From an uncultured Clostridia bacterium (GTDB taxonomy: Bacteria > Bacillota > Clostridia > Oscillospirales > CAG-272), in contig CALGCW010000211.1 in assembly GCA_937884385.1 (NCBI GenBank), positions 1 through 7,871 of the forward strand: DNA of 7,871 nucleotides, in the 5' to 3' direction. Below, piece by piece: positions 1 through 6,019 of the stretch. Each line of letters opens with the position of its first letter. The first letter of the stretch is position 1. The notes under the pieces are model-generated. The model saw only the letters and a list, made by a program, of their open reading frames with translations, was not told the DNA's origin and ran no database searches. A program made the translations under genes and the position numbers.

Positions 1-110
1 AGGGGTTCCCCGAAACGAGCGTAGCCGAGTTTTGGGGGTTCACGGGTCTTTTTCTCGAAAAAGAACACATCCTTCCGTTGTAACTTCTCCCCGACAAGCT
101 CAAATTCCGA

Positions 111-150
111 AGAAAAAATCACCACCCGACATCGGGTGGTGATTTTTTCT
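111..150 (-). terminator. Rho-independent terminator closing the rubredoxin operon
   Basis: A near-perfect inverted repeat pairs 111-129 with 132-150. Its GC core is CACCACCCGA against TCGGGTGGTG, flanked by an A-run on one side and a T-run on the other. It starts immediately after the rubredoxin stop codon, so it ends the minus-strand transcript. The A/T-flanked symmetry means it could also stop plus-strand transcription entering from the left. Confidence 0.88.
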
Positions 151-309
151 TTATTCCGCGGGTGAAAAATGCTCCTTACCCACGCCGCAAAGCGGGCATT
201 GAAAATCGTCGGGCAGGTCCTCAAATGGCATCGGAACGGCAGCACCGCGCTCGGGGTCGCCTATCTCTTCATCAAAGACCCATCCGCAAACATCGCAAAC
301 GTACTTCAT
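151..309 (-). CDS. Rubredoxin
   Basis: A 52-residue one-domain electron carrier with a single iron bound by four cysteines, acting in the cytoplasm. In anaerobes, rubredoxins typically pass electrons to oxygen- or peroxide-reducing enzymes. Ligands are visible as CDVCG (C5, C8) and CPLCG (C38, C41), with the family hallmarks EIGDPERG and PFEDLPDDFQCPLCGVGK between and around them. Length is normal for the family. Two usual aromatics are changed: W follows the first CxxCG where Y is common, and F stands before the second CPLC where W is common. The ATG at 309 is chosen because AGAAAGGA lies just upstream; a longer reading frame would only add an unrelated 13-residue lead. It is the last gene of the minus-strand unit, 64 bp after the peptidase gene, and is followed at once by a terminator. 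A possible private promoter lies in the gap. Confidence 0.95.
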   Translation of the reverse strand: MKYVCDVCGWVFDEEIGDPERGAAVPMPFEDLPDDFQCPLCGVGKEHFSPAE

Positions 310-336
310 AATGAAATTCCTTTCTTTTTTTGATAT

Positions 337-342
337 ATTATA
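337..342 (-). promoter_or_regulatory. Possible -10 box of a rubredoxin promoter
   Basis: The minus strand reads TATAAT at 342-337, in an AT-rich gap 28 bp upstream of the rubredoxin ATG. No convincing -35 box is seen at the right distance. It may allow rubredoxin expression independent of the operon, but is weak evidence alone. Confidence 0.3.
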
Positions 343-373
343 TACCAAAAATCAAGGATTATTTCACTACCGA

Positions 374-2071
374 CTAAAATTTTGACGTGTCAAAGCCTTT
401 AAGATACTTTTTAAGCGGCTTAACCACTTTTTTGACCGTTCCCGTCACAAAGGGATTATAGAGGTTAGCTCTTCCCAAAAGCTCGGTGAAGGGATATTTT
501 CCGCCCATTTTGCAAAGTCTTACGTACTTTCTCCAAGCTCTCGCCTGATCGCGTCTTGCTTCGTTAAAGAACTGGAACGCCACGACCTGCGCGAGCGTGT
601 AGTCGATATAGTAGAACGGCGACTCAAAGATATGGGACTGCCTCAACCAGTATCCGCCCCTCTCAAACACGGGAATATGATCGTATTTGATATGAGGAAG
701 GTATTTCTTTTCTATCTCCCTCCACTTCGCGCATCTCTCCTCATGAGTGATTTCAGGATTTTCATAAACGAAATGCTGGAATTCATCGACCGCAACACCG
801 TAAGGAATAAAGGTAAGTCCCTCACAAACGTGAGAATACCTGTATTTATCTGCTTCCTCATTAAAGAAATATTCCATCCAGGGATACGTAATAAATTCCA
901 TACTCATTGAGTGCATCTCGCACGCCTCAAGAGTTGGACTGCGATAATCGGGACACGAAATATTTCTTGACATATATCCTTGGAAAGCGTGACCGAATTC
1001 GTGCGTCAGCACGTCAACGTCACCACTCGTTCCGTTAAAGTTAGAGAAGATAAAGGGTGCCTTGTAATCGGGGAAATAGGTCATATATCCGCCGCCGGCC
1101 TTTCCCTGTCTTGCCTCAAGGTCAAGAAGCTCATATTCCTTCATAAATTCAAAGAACACGTTCGTTTCATCCGAAAGCTCGGCATACATCCTCGTTGCCT
1201 GCTCAACAAGATAATCCCTGTCGCCCTTCGGGGTCGCGTTTCCGCTGAGAAAGTCGATATTATAATCGTAAGATTGGGGGTTTCTGATCTTAAGTCTCTT
1301 TGCCTGCTCCTTAAAGAGCTTATTTGTGAAAGGAACAAGATCGGCATATATCTGCTCGCGGTAGCCTCTGACGTCATCGGCATTGTAATCGGTCCTGCCA
1401 AGCGATTTGTAGCCAAGCTCAATGAAATTATCATATCCAAGCTTCTGCGCCATCGCGTGCCTTGTCTTTACAAGCTTGTCATAGATCTCACCAAGCCTGT
1501 CGAAATTATCTTCGAAGAATTTAGCGGAAGCGACGGATGCTTCTCTTCTTGTTTTTCTGTCCGTGGAGGTCGTAAATTTACCCATCTGCGAAAGGTTGTA
1601 TACCTCTCCCCCAAACTCGATCTTCGCAGAAGCGATGAGCTTTATGTACTCACTCACAAGCTTGTTGATCTCCTGAAGCTCGGGAACTATCTTTTCGTCA
1701 AAGGTCTCCATCTTGACTCTTGCCATATTGAAAAGGTGCTTGCCCCATTTTGCCTCAAGCTCGTCTTTGAACCTTGCATTGACGAGCGCCTTGTTGAAGC
1801 GGTCAACAAAAACGTCGATCTGGGGTCCTATCTCGTCGATAAGCTCTTGATTTTTTACGTTTTCGGGATCCTGCGTGTCACAAGTATACTTCGTATAACC
1901 AATGCTGAAATTGGTATTGAGGCGGTCGCTGTACTTGAACATCTTTTTAAGTGCTTTGTTCTGATCCTCAAAGCATTCCGCAGAATTAAACTCGTCTATG
2001 ATAGCATCAAAATCGCGCTCGATCTTTGCAAGATCGGGCTTTATAAACTTCATCTGTGAAAACTTTTTCAT
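374..2071 (-). CDS. M3-family zinc oligoendopeptidase (PepF-like)
   Basis: A 565-residue cytoplasmic metallopeptidase that would cut short peptides and recycle peptide fragments. The zinc site is HEFGH at residues 357-361: H357 and H361 bind zinc and E358 is the catalytic base. It is followed by EACEMHSMSMEF (382-393), where E385 is the likely third ligand (E382 is the alternative). This second motif resembles Pz-peptidase-type M3 enzymes more than classical PepF. Downstream FERGGYWLRQSHIFESPFYY carries the conserved His/Tyr region expected to hold the substrate. The N-terminal third is helical and charged, with no signal peptide or membrane segment. Length (about 560-600) is normal. The start at 2071 has GAAGGGAAGAAG upstream. 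The esterase gene ends 15 bp before it, so the two are probably co-transcribed and translationally close. The link between a peptidase and lipid-type hydrolases in one operon is unexplained. Confidence 0.94.
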   Translation of the reverse strand: MKKFSQMKFIKPDLAKIERDFDAIIDEFNSAECFEDQNKALKKMFKYSDRLNTNFSIGYTKYTCDTQDPENVKNQELIDEIGPQIDVFVDRFNKALVNARFKDELEAKWGKHLFNMARVKMETFDEKIVPELQEINKLVSEYIKLIASAKIEFGGEVYNLSQMGKFTTSTDRKTRREASVASAKFFEDNFDRLGEIYDKLVKTRHAMAQKLGYDNFIELGYKSLGRTDYNADDVRGYREQIYADLVPFTNKLFKEQAKRLKIRNPQSYDYNIDFLSGNATPKGDRDYLVEQATRMYAELSDETNVFFEFMKEYELLDLEARQGKAGGGYMTYFPDYKAPFIFSNFNGTSGDVDVLTHEFGHAFQGYMSRNISCPDYRSPTLEACEMHSMSMEFITYPWMEYFFNEEADKYRYSHVCEGLTFIPYGVAVDEFQHFVYENPEITHEERCAKWREIEKKYLPHIKYDHIPVFERGGYWLRQSHIFESPFYYIDYTLAQVVAFQFFNEARRDQARAWRKYVRLCKMGGKYPFTELLGRANLYNPFVTGTVKKVVKPLKKYLKGFDTSKF

Positions 2072-2086
2072 ATTTCTTCTTCCCTT

Positions 2087-2734
2087 CTATATAAAATGAT
2101 GATTTATTGCTTCTTCAATTATCTCCGCAATGATCTTCATACCGTCCTCGTCGGGGTGAAGACCGTCGGTGGTGTTCATATAGTAAAAATCGCCGCGCAA
2201 TCGACTGTTGAAAGCATCCGCCACAAAAAATCTCTCTCCTGCACTCCTTGCCGCATTTTCGATCGCAAGATTGAATGCGAGCGCTCGATCGCGCAGAAAA
2301 ATATCCCTGTCGAAAATATTAACACAGCAAACGTGCGCTTTCGGGTGTCTTTGCTTAATTATCTGCAACGTTCTCTCATAATCGGATGCAAACGTGGAAA
2401 CGTCCACCCCTCTGCCAAGATCGTTCAAGCCCATAAAAACTATAATAAGATCGGGCTCTGTCCCATCGTCGCGGGATAAATTATTGGCTCTGTTCACACC
2501 AGAGCCCTCAAACTCCCTGCCACTCAAATTTCCGCCCGAGTAGGAGTTATTCACACACAGCTCCAAGCCAAGGCTTGAGATCAGCCTTGCCCAATACGTT
2601 CTCTCAAGCGGAAAGGGATCATAATAGTAATACGGATTGTAAAACAGGGTCGAATTCGCACTCGTATCGTTTGAAACACCCCGATATGTTGAAATACTAT
2701 CCCCAAGAATGGACAAAAGTCTTCCCTTAAGCAT
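2087..2734 (-). CDS. SGNH/GDSL-family hydrolase (esterase or lipase-like)
   Basis: A 215-residue serine hydrolase of the SGNH superfamily, which cleaves ester bonds of lipids, acylated sugars or similar substrates. The four blocks are visible: GDSIS with nucleophile S13, SYSGGN with the oxyanion-hole glycine near residue 68-69, GLND with N104, and DGLHPDEDG with catalytic D190 and H193. There is no signal peptide, so it should act in the cytoplasm. A TTG 21 bp upstream keeps the frame open, but ATG at 2734 is chosen because AGGAGG lies 6 bp before it. That start overlaps the end of the NUDIX gene by 8 bp, so translational coupling is likely. A Tyr-rich stretch (YNPYYYYDP, about 32-40) may line the substrate pocket. 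The substrate cannot be predicted. Confidence 0.9.
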   Translation of the reverse strand: MLKGRLLSILGDSISTYRGVSNDTSANSTLFYNPYYYYDPFPLERTYWARLISSLGLELCVNNSYSGGNLSGREFEGSGVNRANNLSRDDGTEPDLIIVFMGLNDLGRGVDVSTFASDYERTLQIIKQRHPKAHVCCVNIFDRDIFLRDRALAFNLAIENAARSAGERFFVADAFNSRLRGDFYYMNTTDGLHPDEDGMKIIAEIIEEAINHHFI

Positions 2735-3284
2735 CGCTCGCCTCCTGCTGTGCAATATCCTTCAGGATCTCATAGGCGCGAAGGAGCATTGGCAGCTCCC
2801 TGTTTGTGATGAGTCTGCCGAGCATAGCAGATCTGTTATTCTCATATTCCCGTACCGCCTCGTCAAAGGAGAGCTTGTACGTTGAAAGATGAAAAAGCTC
2901 GATCTCATCCTGCGTCATATGCTTTTCGCCAAAGGAAAGTGCCTTGCACAAATAGTAATTGTTTATATTGTGCCTGTGTATAAGGTTGTAATAGTCGCTT
3001 ACAACGCCTATCTTGCATATTATCTCAACGCTTGCGCCAAGCTCCTCACGAAGCTCACGAACGATAGCACTCTCAAGGCACTCACCCGCCTCTACTCCGC
3101 CGCCCGCAGTCTCGATAAGACTTGCCTTGCCGAAATCGTCATCACGGTCGACGTGGACAAAATAGAAGTACCCGTCGGCATCATAAACTATCGCGCGAAC
3201 TATATGCCTGTCGTGGTTGATATAGTCAAGCGCCCATTCTCCGTCACAAAGCTCAATATTCAGCTCGTCAAATTTGTCACACAT
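2727..3284 (-). CDS. NUDIX hydrolase
   Basis: A 185-residue hydrolase of nucleoside-diphosphate-linked compounds. The Nudix box is complete and canonical, GX5EX7REUXEEXGU, running from GGVEAGE to RELREELGA at about residues 62-84 (numbered from the ATG at 3284). The metal-binding glutamates of the REUXEE part are present. The N-terminal part (ALDYINHDRHIVRAIVYD) forms the usual first strands. The C-terminal tail is rich in charged helix and extends past the common 130-150 residue core. A GTG nine bases upstream at 3293 is a possible alternative start, but AAGGCGG lies well placed for the ATG and too close for the GTG. The alpha/beta hydrolase gene stops 16 bp before it and its 3' end overlaps the esterase start. 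The substrate is not predictable from the sequence. Confidence 0.92.
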   Translation of the reverse strand: MCDKFDELNIELCDGEWALDYINHDRHIVRAIVYDADGYFYFVHVDRDDDFGKASLIETAGGGVEAGECLESAIVRELREELGASVEIICKIGVVSDYYNLIHRHNINNYYLCKALSFGEKHMTQDEIELFHLSTYKLSFDEAVREYENNRSAMLGRLITNRELPMLLRAYEILKDIAQQEASDA

Positions 3285-3300
3285 CGCACTCACCGCCTTA

Positions 3301-4182
3301 TCAAATATATTTTTCAGTAAAGCTCCTCAAATGGTCTTGATAGCACTGCGTCTGCTTGTACATTCCGTTTCCGTGATTACAGCCCTCTAAAATTACCACC
3401 GTTGTCTCAAGAGGATTGTTCTTTTTGATCTGTTCAAACAATTCCGTAAGGTTTTCCATACTGCCCGCAGAAAGAAGCAGTGGATATCTGCACTCTTTGA
3501 CTATCTCAACTCCGTTAAAGTCTCGGGCATCAACACCGTTCTGCTTCTTGAAGTCTGCAAGCGCGCATCGGCATACCTTCTCTCCCTCTCCCTTGAACAC
3601 TTCGCGGGAAACGTTCACAAAAAACGTCTCGATACTCCCTGTCGGAGCATCGGAGATAAGGCATTTTACGTTTTTCATCTCCTTATTCGAAAGCTGCAAA
3701 ACGATTCCGCCGCCCATGCTGAGTCCGTGAATGATTATACTGCCACCGGGCGAGAGTTCGTTCACTCTCTCCACCCAATCCAGCATATCCAGATGCTCAA
3801 GCGCTCCAAAGGTGATGCGCTTGCCCTCGCTCGGTCCGTGAGCGCGCTGATATGGTATTAGTACGTTGTAGCCAAGCGAACGGTAGAAAAGCCCCGGAAA
3901 AGCCCATTCCCTCTCCGCGTGGCTTCCAAAGCCGTGCACACAAATAACGGTCGCGCGCGCATTGTCACAGGGATAGTACACCGCTTGAAGCTTTAGTCCG
4001 TCGCGGCTTACGATCTGAAGCACGTCGTGGGGCAATTCTTGTATTTTTGCAAGGCTCTCGTGAACCTTCTTGATCGTGTTATACCACGAATCCTCCGGCC
4101 CAACCATCTTGTACGCCTTGCTTATATCCGGTCTGCCAAGCAGCTTGCCAAATAAAATCTTTGCCTTAATACCTTCAAGCAT
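3301..4182 (-). CDS. Alpha/beta-fold serine hydrolase (YqkD-like)
   Basis: A 293-residue alpha/beta hydrolase. The oxyanion region is VHGFGSHAE (82-90), followed by YQRAHGPSEG (111-120), which corresponds to the RGHGxSxG loop of this branch. The nucleophile elbow is GLSMGG with S155, and the catalytic His is H270 in GCNHGN. At the place where these enzymes normally show GxxD, this protein reads GSMENLTE, so the acid would be E243 rather than Asp. There is no clear signal peptide; the N-terminal 50 residues form a charged, helical extension of the kind seen in YqkD-type proteins. The start at 4182 has GGAGAGGGGA upstream. It sits 18 bp after the acyltransferase gene and 16 bp before the NUDIX gene. 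Likely an acyl-ester hydrolase or thioesterase, substrate unknown. Confidence 0.9.
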   Translation of the reverse strand: MLEGIKAKILFGKLLGRPDISKAYKMVGPEDSWYNTIKKVHESLAKIQELPHDVLQIVSRDGLKLQAVYYPCDNARATVICVHGFGSHAEREWAFPGLFYRSLGYNVLIPYQRAHGPSEGKRITFGALEHLDMLDWVERVNELSPGGSIIIHGLSMGGGIVLQLSNKEMKNVKCLISDAPTGSIETFFVNVSREVFKGEGEKVCRCALADFKKQNGVDARDFNGVEIVKECRYPLLLSAGSMENLTELFEQIKKNNPLETTVVILEGCNHGNGMYKQTQCYQDHLRSFTEKYI

Positions 4183-4200
4183 AGATCTTCCCCTCTCCGT

Positions 4201-5475
4201 TTACTCTTTATTCTTCAATATTTTGTATATTTCCTCCGAGGCAAATCGAGCCTTCATAACAAGATGCGTATCTTCGCGCAGGGCGGCAAGATAGGTGATG
4301 CTGTTATCGCCAATGCAAATGCCATCTCCCACCTTGTGCCAATGAAAGGCGGCTCCCACCGCGTACATCGAAACGGATTTTTTATAAAAATCAAGCTTTC
4401 CGTCACATCCCGTGATGCGCATTCCTTCTATACCGTGCGAGATCCTACCGTTTCCGATATGATAAAGCCCCTTGGTGTTCACCATCGCATAAAGCTCCGC
4501 GGGAACGTCAAAACCGTACTCTCCGTCGAGTATCTCACGTCGGACGCATTCCCTCTCCCAATCGTACCAATCGGGAATGTGATCGAATACACCTTTCCCA
4601 TCGGTAGCACGCAAAACACCAAGCTCGTCAAGCTCCCATTCCTTACCGCAGGCGTGACAGGTCAGCATAGTCCCCTTGCCTTCCATCCTGCCCTCCGCAC
4701 CGCAGATCGGGCATTTGTAAAGAATCTTGTGAAGATCCTTTGCGCGCTCGGGGTTGTCTATAACGATCCCCTTCTCCCTTTGCCAGCGAAATCCGTCAAA
4801 GGAAAACTCGCGCAGAAGCACCTCGTATATCTCCTCAACACTCATTTCCTTTATCTGCTCGGGGGAAAGGACGTAGCGAAGAGTTGCGCTTACATCACTC
4901 CTTCTGTCGTGCAGATTGTTGTAAATGGGATCGTTGATAAAGCCGCCGTACGTTTCAAGCATACAGAACGGCACACCGAGCATCTTGATAAGACCTGCCA
5001 CACTCTTCGGAATGGTGTGCGCTCGCCCACCGTACGAATAATCCGCCTCGGGATACATTAGTACCGAGGTGTGCAGGGTGTTAAGACAGTACTTTATGTC
5101 TCTGATCAAATTAAAATCCGTCGTAAATTTTCGCGTCGGAATACATCCGACTCCGCGAAGGGCAAAAGCCTTATTGATAAACGCATCAAAGGTCGCCACG
5201 ATGTTGACCCTTCTTGGCCAAAGCGCGTGCATAGCTATCTCAAAATCAAGAAAATTCGAATGATTCATAAAAATGAGCGCAGGCTCATCCTTGCCGAGCT
5301 TATCCATCCCCAAGCGCTCCATCTTGAAATTAACTCCCTTGATGGCGGGATACGAAAGCACCCACGCAAGCGACCGCCAGAATAAGCTTGGCTTTTTCGG
5401 CAATATGTGCGGTGTCGGCTCAAGAGCCATAAGCTCCTCATATGTAATATCGTAATGCTTTAATTGAAATTCCAT
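4201..5475 (-). CDS. PlsC-like acyltransferase fused to a zinc ribbon and an unknown C-terminal domain
   Basis: A 424-residue protein. Residues about 25-235 are a 1-acyl-glycerol-3-phosphate acyltransferase domain, a membrane-surface enzyme type that moves acyl chains onto a hydroxyl. Motif I is NHSNFLD with H72 and D77 (HX4D), and motif III is YPEADYS (141-147), a variant of the usual FPEGTRS. Residues 255-276 form a zinc ribbon, CPIC ... CHAC (C255, C258, C273, C276). Beyond it comes an aromatic-rich, strand-rich domain starting near IPDWYDWERE. Plain PlsC is only about 200-250 residues, so this is a fusion. ATG 5475 is chosen over an upstream TTG (5508) because GGAGAGGA precedes it. It is the first gene of the operon, with a good promoter about 90 bp upstream. 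Acceptor and donor are unknown. Confidence 0.88.
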   Translation of the reverse strand: MEFQLKHYDITYEELMALEPTPHILPKKPSLFWRSLAWVLSYPAIKGVNFKMERLGMDKLGKDEPALIFMNHSNFLDFEIAMHALWPRRVNIVATFDAFINKAFALRGVGCIPTRKFTTDFNLIRDIKYCLNTLHTSVLMYPEADYSYGGRAHTIPKSVAGLIKMLGVPFCMLETYGGFINDPIYNNLHDRRSDVSATLRYVLSPEQIKEMSVEEIYEVLLREFSFDGFRWQREKGIVIDNPERAKDLHKILYKCPICGAEGRMEGKGTMLTCHACGKEWELDELGVLRATDGKGVFDHIPDWYDWERECVRREILDGEYGFDVPAELYAMVNTKGLYHIGNGRISHGIEGMRITGCDGKLDFYKKSVSMYAVGAAFHWHKVGDGICIGDNSITYLAALREDTHLVMKARFASEEIYKILKNKE

Positions 5476-5570
5476 AAAAAAATCCTCTCCAAAACACGTA
5501 AAACCCAACGATCCCTAAAGAAAAAGACCTAAGAAGACTATCGCAGGACTCAAAAAACGATTATGAGGAC

Positions 5571-5599
5571 AGTATACCAAAAAATACCCAATTTTGCAA
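5571..5599 (-). promoter_or_regulatory. Promoter of the acyltransferase-to-peptidase operon
   Basis: On the minus strand a -35 TTGCAA (5599-5594) and a -10 TATACT (5576-5571) are separated by exactly 17 bp. TGG immediately precedes the -10, giving an extended -10. Transcription would start near 5564, leaving a leader of roughly 90 nt before the acyltransferase ATG. No clear operator or riboswitch fold was recognised in that leader. Confidence 0.72.
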
Positions 5600-5657
5600 G
5601 TGTTTTTTACAGCTAACGCGCGCTGCGCAAATTTATCTCTTAAATTCCAAAAATCTC

Positions 5658-5686
5658 TTGACAATATTGAATAAATATGTTAATAT
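5658..5686 (+). promoter_or_regulatory. Consensus promoter of the tRNA-Ser locus
   Basis: TTGACA (5658-5663), a 17-bp spacer, then TAATAT (5681-5686), with TGT just before the -10. The predicted start is near 5693, about 12 nt before the first GGAGGATTA tRNA 5'-end copy. That short leader is typical of a tRNA promoter, so this is probably the ancestral tRNA-Ser promoter, now about 290 nt from the intact tRNA. It diverges from the operon promoter at 5571-5599. Confidence 0.75.
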
Positions 5687-5701
5687 ATTAAAGTCGTAGG
5701 A

Positions 5702-5789
5702 CACGGAGGATTAGATCGGCTTCGCCGAGAAAGAGCGCAGTGGATTCGCTTGCCGAAGGCAACCGAGCCACTTCTCAAATCTCTCCGTG
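5702..5789 (+). other. Folded three-way-junction segment (candidate structured RNA) under the tRNA promoter
   Basis: An outer stem pairs CACGGAGGATT (5702-5712) with AATC-T-CTCCGTG (5778-5789, one bulged T). Inside are two hairpins: TCGGC/GCCGA (5716-5720 with 5724-5728, loop TTC), and a longer arm of GTGG/CCAC (5740-5743 with 5768-5771), TTCG/CGAG and TTGCC/GGCAA closing a GAA loop. The 5' strand of the outer stem repeats the first bases of the tRNA-Ser gene, so this could be a decayed or chimeric tRNA, a small inserted palindromic repeat, or a real leader RNA. It lacks the D, anticodon and T arms of a tRNA. No protein-coding signal is seen. Function unknown. Confidence 0.45.
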
Positions 5790-5795
5790 AAAATA

Positions 5796-5839
5796 CACGG
5801 AGGATTATCGAAGTGGTCATAACGAGGCGGTCTTGAAAA
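5796..5839 (+). repeat. 44-bp direct repeat, left copy (att-like core)
   Basis: Identical base for base to 5976-6019, at an offset of exactly 180 bp. It covers three bases before the tRNA, the 5' half of tRNA-Ser and the whole anticodon loop, then diverges at 5840. The inverted stem halves around the 7-nt loop CTTGAAA look like recombinase core-binding sites. Here the right half reads AACGG instead of ACCGT. Confidence 0.8.
5799..5839 (+). pseudogene. Truncated tRNA-Ser (5' half only)
   Basis: Contains the acceptor 5' strand GGAGGAT, the D arm, the 5' anticodon stem and the loop with anticodon TGA, all identical to the intact gene. After the loop the sequence no longer matches: there is no proper 3' anticodon stem, variable arm, T arm (no GGTTCGAAT) or acceptor 3' strand. 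It cannot make a tRNA. It is best read as the chromosomal 5' remnant of a tRNA gene split by integration, because its break lies at the anticodon loop and not at a random point. Confidence 0.75.
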
Positions 5840-5903
5840 ACGGTCGGCTCTGTCACTAAGACATTCTCTAACCCCTTGATTTTATTGGGATTACGACATT
5901 TTA

Positions 5904-5921
5904 ACTCGCACTTTTGCGAGT
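5904..5921. other. Perfect short hairpin in the att-proximal spacer
   Basis: ACTCGCA and TGCGAGT form a 7-bp perfect stem around CTTT. It has no T-tract, so it is not a convincing terminator. It lies next to the arm-type repeats and may be part of the recombination-protein binding region. Confidence 0.45.
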
Positions 5922-5927
5922 ACCCGT

Positions 5928-5949
5928 CTTGCATTTTTCTTGCATTTTG
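5928..5949. repeat. Left arm-type repeats (integrase binding candidates)
   Basis: Two adjacent 11-bp direct repeats, CTTGCATTTTT (5928-5938) and CTTGCATTTTG (5939-5949), sit inside an imperfect inverted repeat (CCGTC at 5924-5928 with GACGG at 5953-5957, extended by TGCA on both sides). The TTGCA/TGCAA core recurs in inverted orientation on the far side of the tRNA near 6169-6188. Paired short repeats on both sides of a core are the usual layout for arm-binding tyrosine integrases. Binding is inferred. Confidence 0.55.
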
Positions 5950-5975
5950 CACGACGGATTTTAACAATTAAATAG

Positions 5976-6019
5976 CACGGAGGATTATCGAAGTGGTCAT
6001 AACGAGGCGGTCTTGAAAA
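5976..6019 (+). repeat. 44-bp direct repeat, right copy (within intact tRNA-Ser)
   Basis: Identical to 5796-5839. Here the core is fully symmetric: GCGGT (6007-6011), the 7-nt loop CTTGAAA (6012-6018), then ACCGT (6019-6023). This gives inverted 5-bp arms around a 7-bp overlap, the size that tyrosine recombinases often use. This copy is the likely functional attachment core. Confidence 0.75.

Noticed and set aside
1..110. Unassigned edge sequence that is open in more than one frame on both strands, including a minus-strand frame running off the left edge and a plus-strand frame ending at 84. A 7-bp TCTTTTT/AAAAAGA hairpin lies at 47-64.
   Set aside because: No start codon with a ribosome binding site and no recognisable motif; the minus-strand frame would have to begin inside the terminator. 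It looks like intergenic, perhaps repeat-derived, DNA.
980..2059. A 359-codon plus-strand open frame opposite the M3 peptidase gene.
   Set aside because: It is the antisense of a gene with a complete zinc-peptidase signature; it has no domain, no promoter and no credible ribosome binding site.
4264..5061. A 265-codon plus-strand open frame opposite the acyltransferase gene.
   Set aside because: Antisense to a gene with clear HX4D and zinc-ribbon motifs; no independent support.
5680..5967. A 95-codon minus-strand open frame across the tRNA fragments.
   Set aside because: It spans a promoter, structured repeats and a truncated tRNA, and its protein is low-complexity and basic with no motif.
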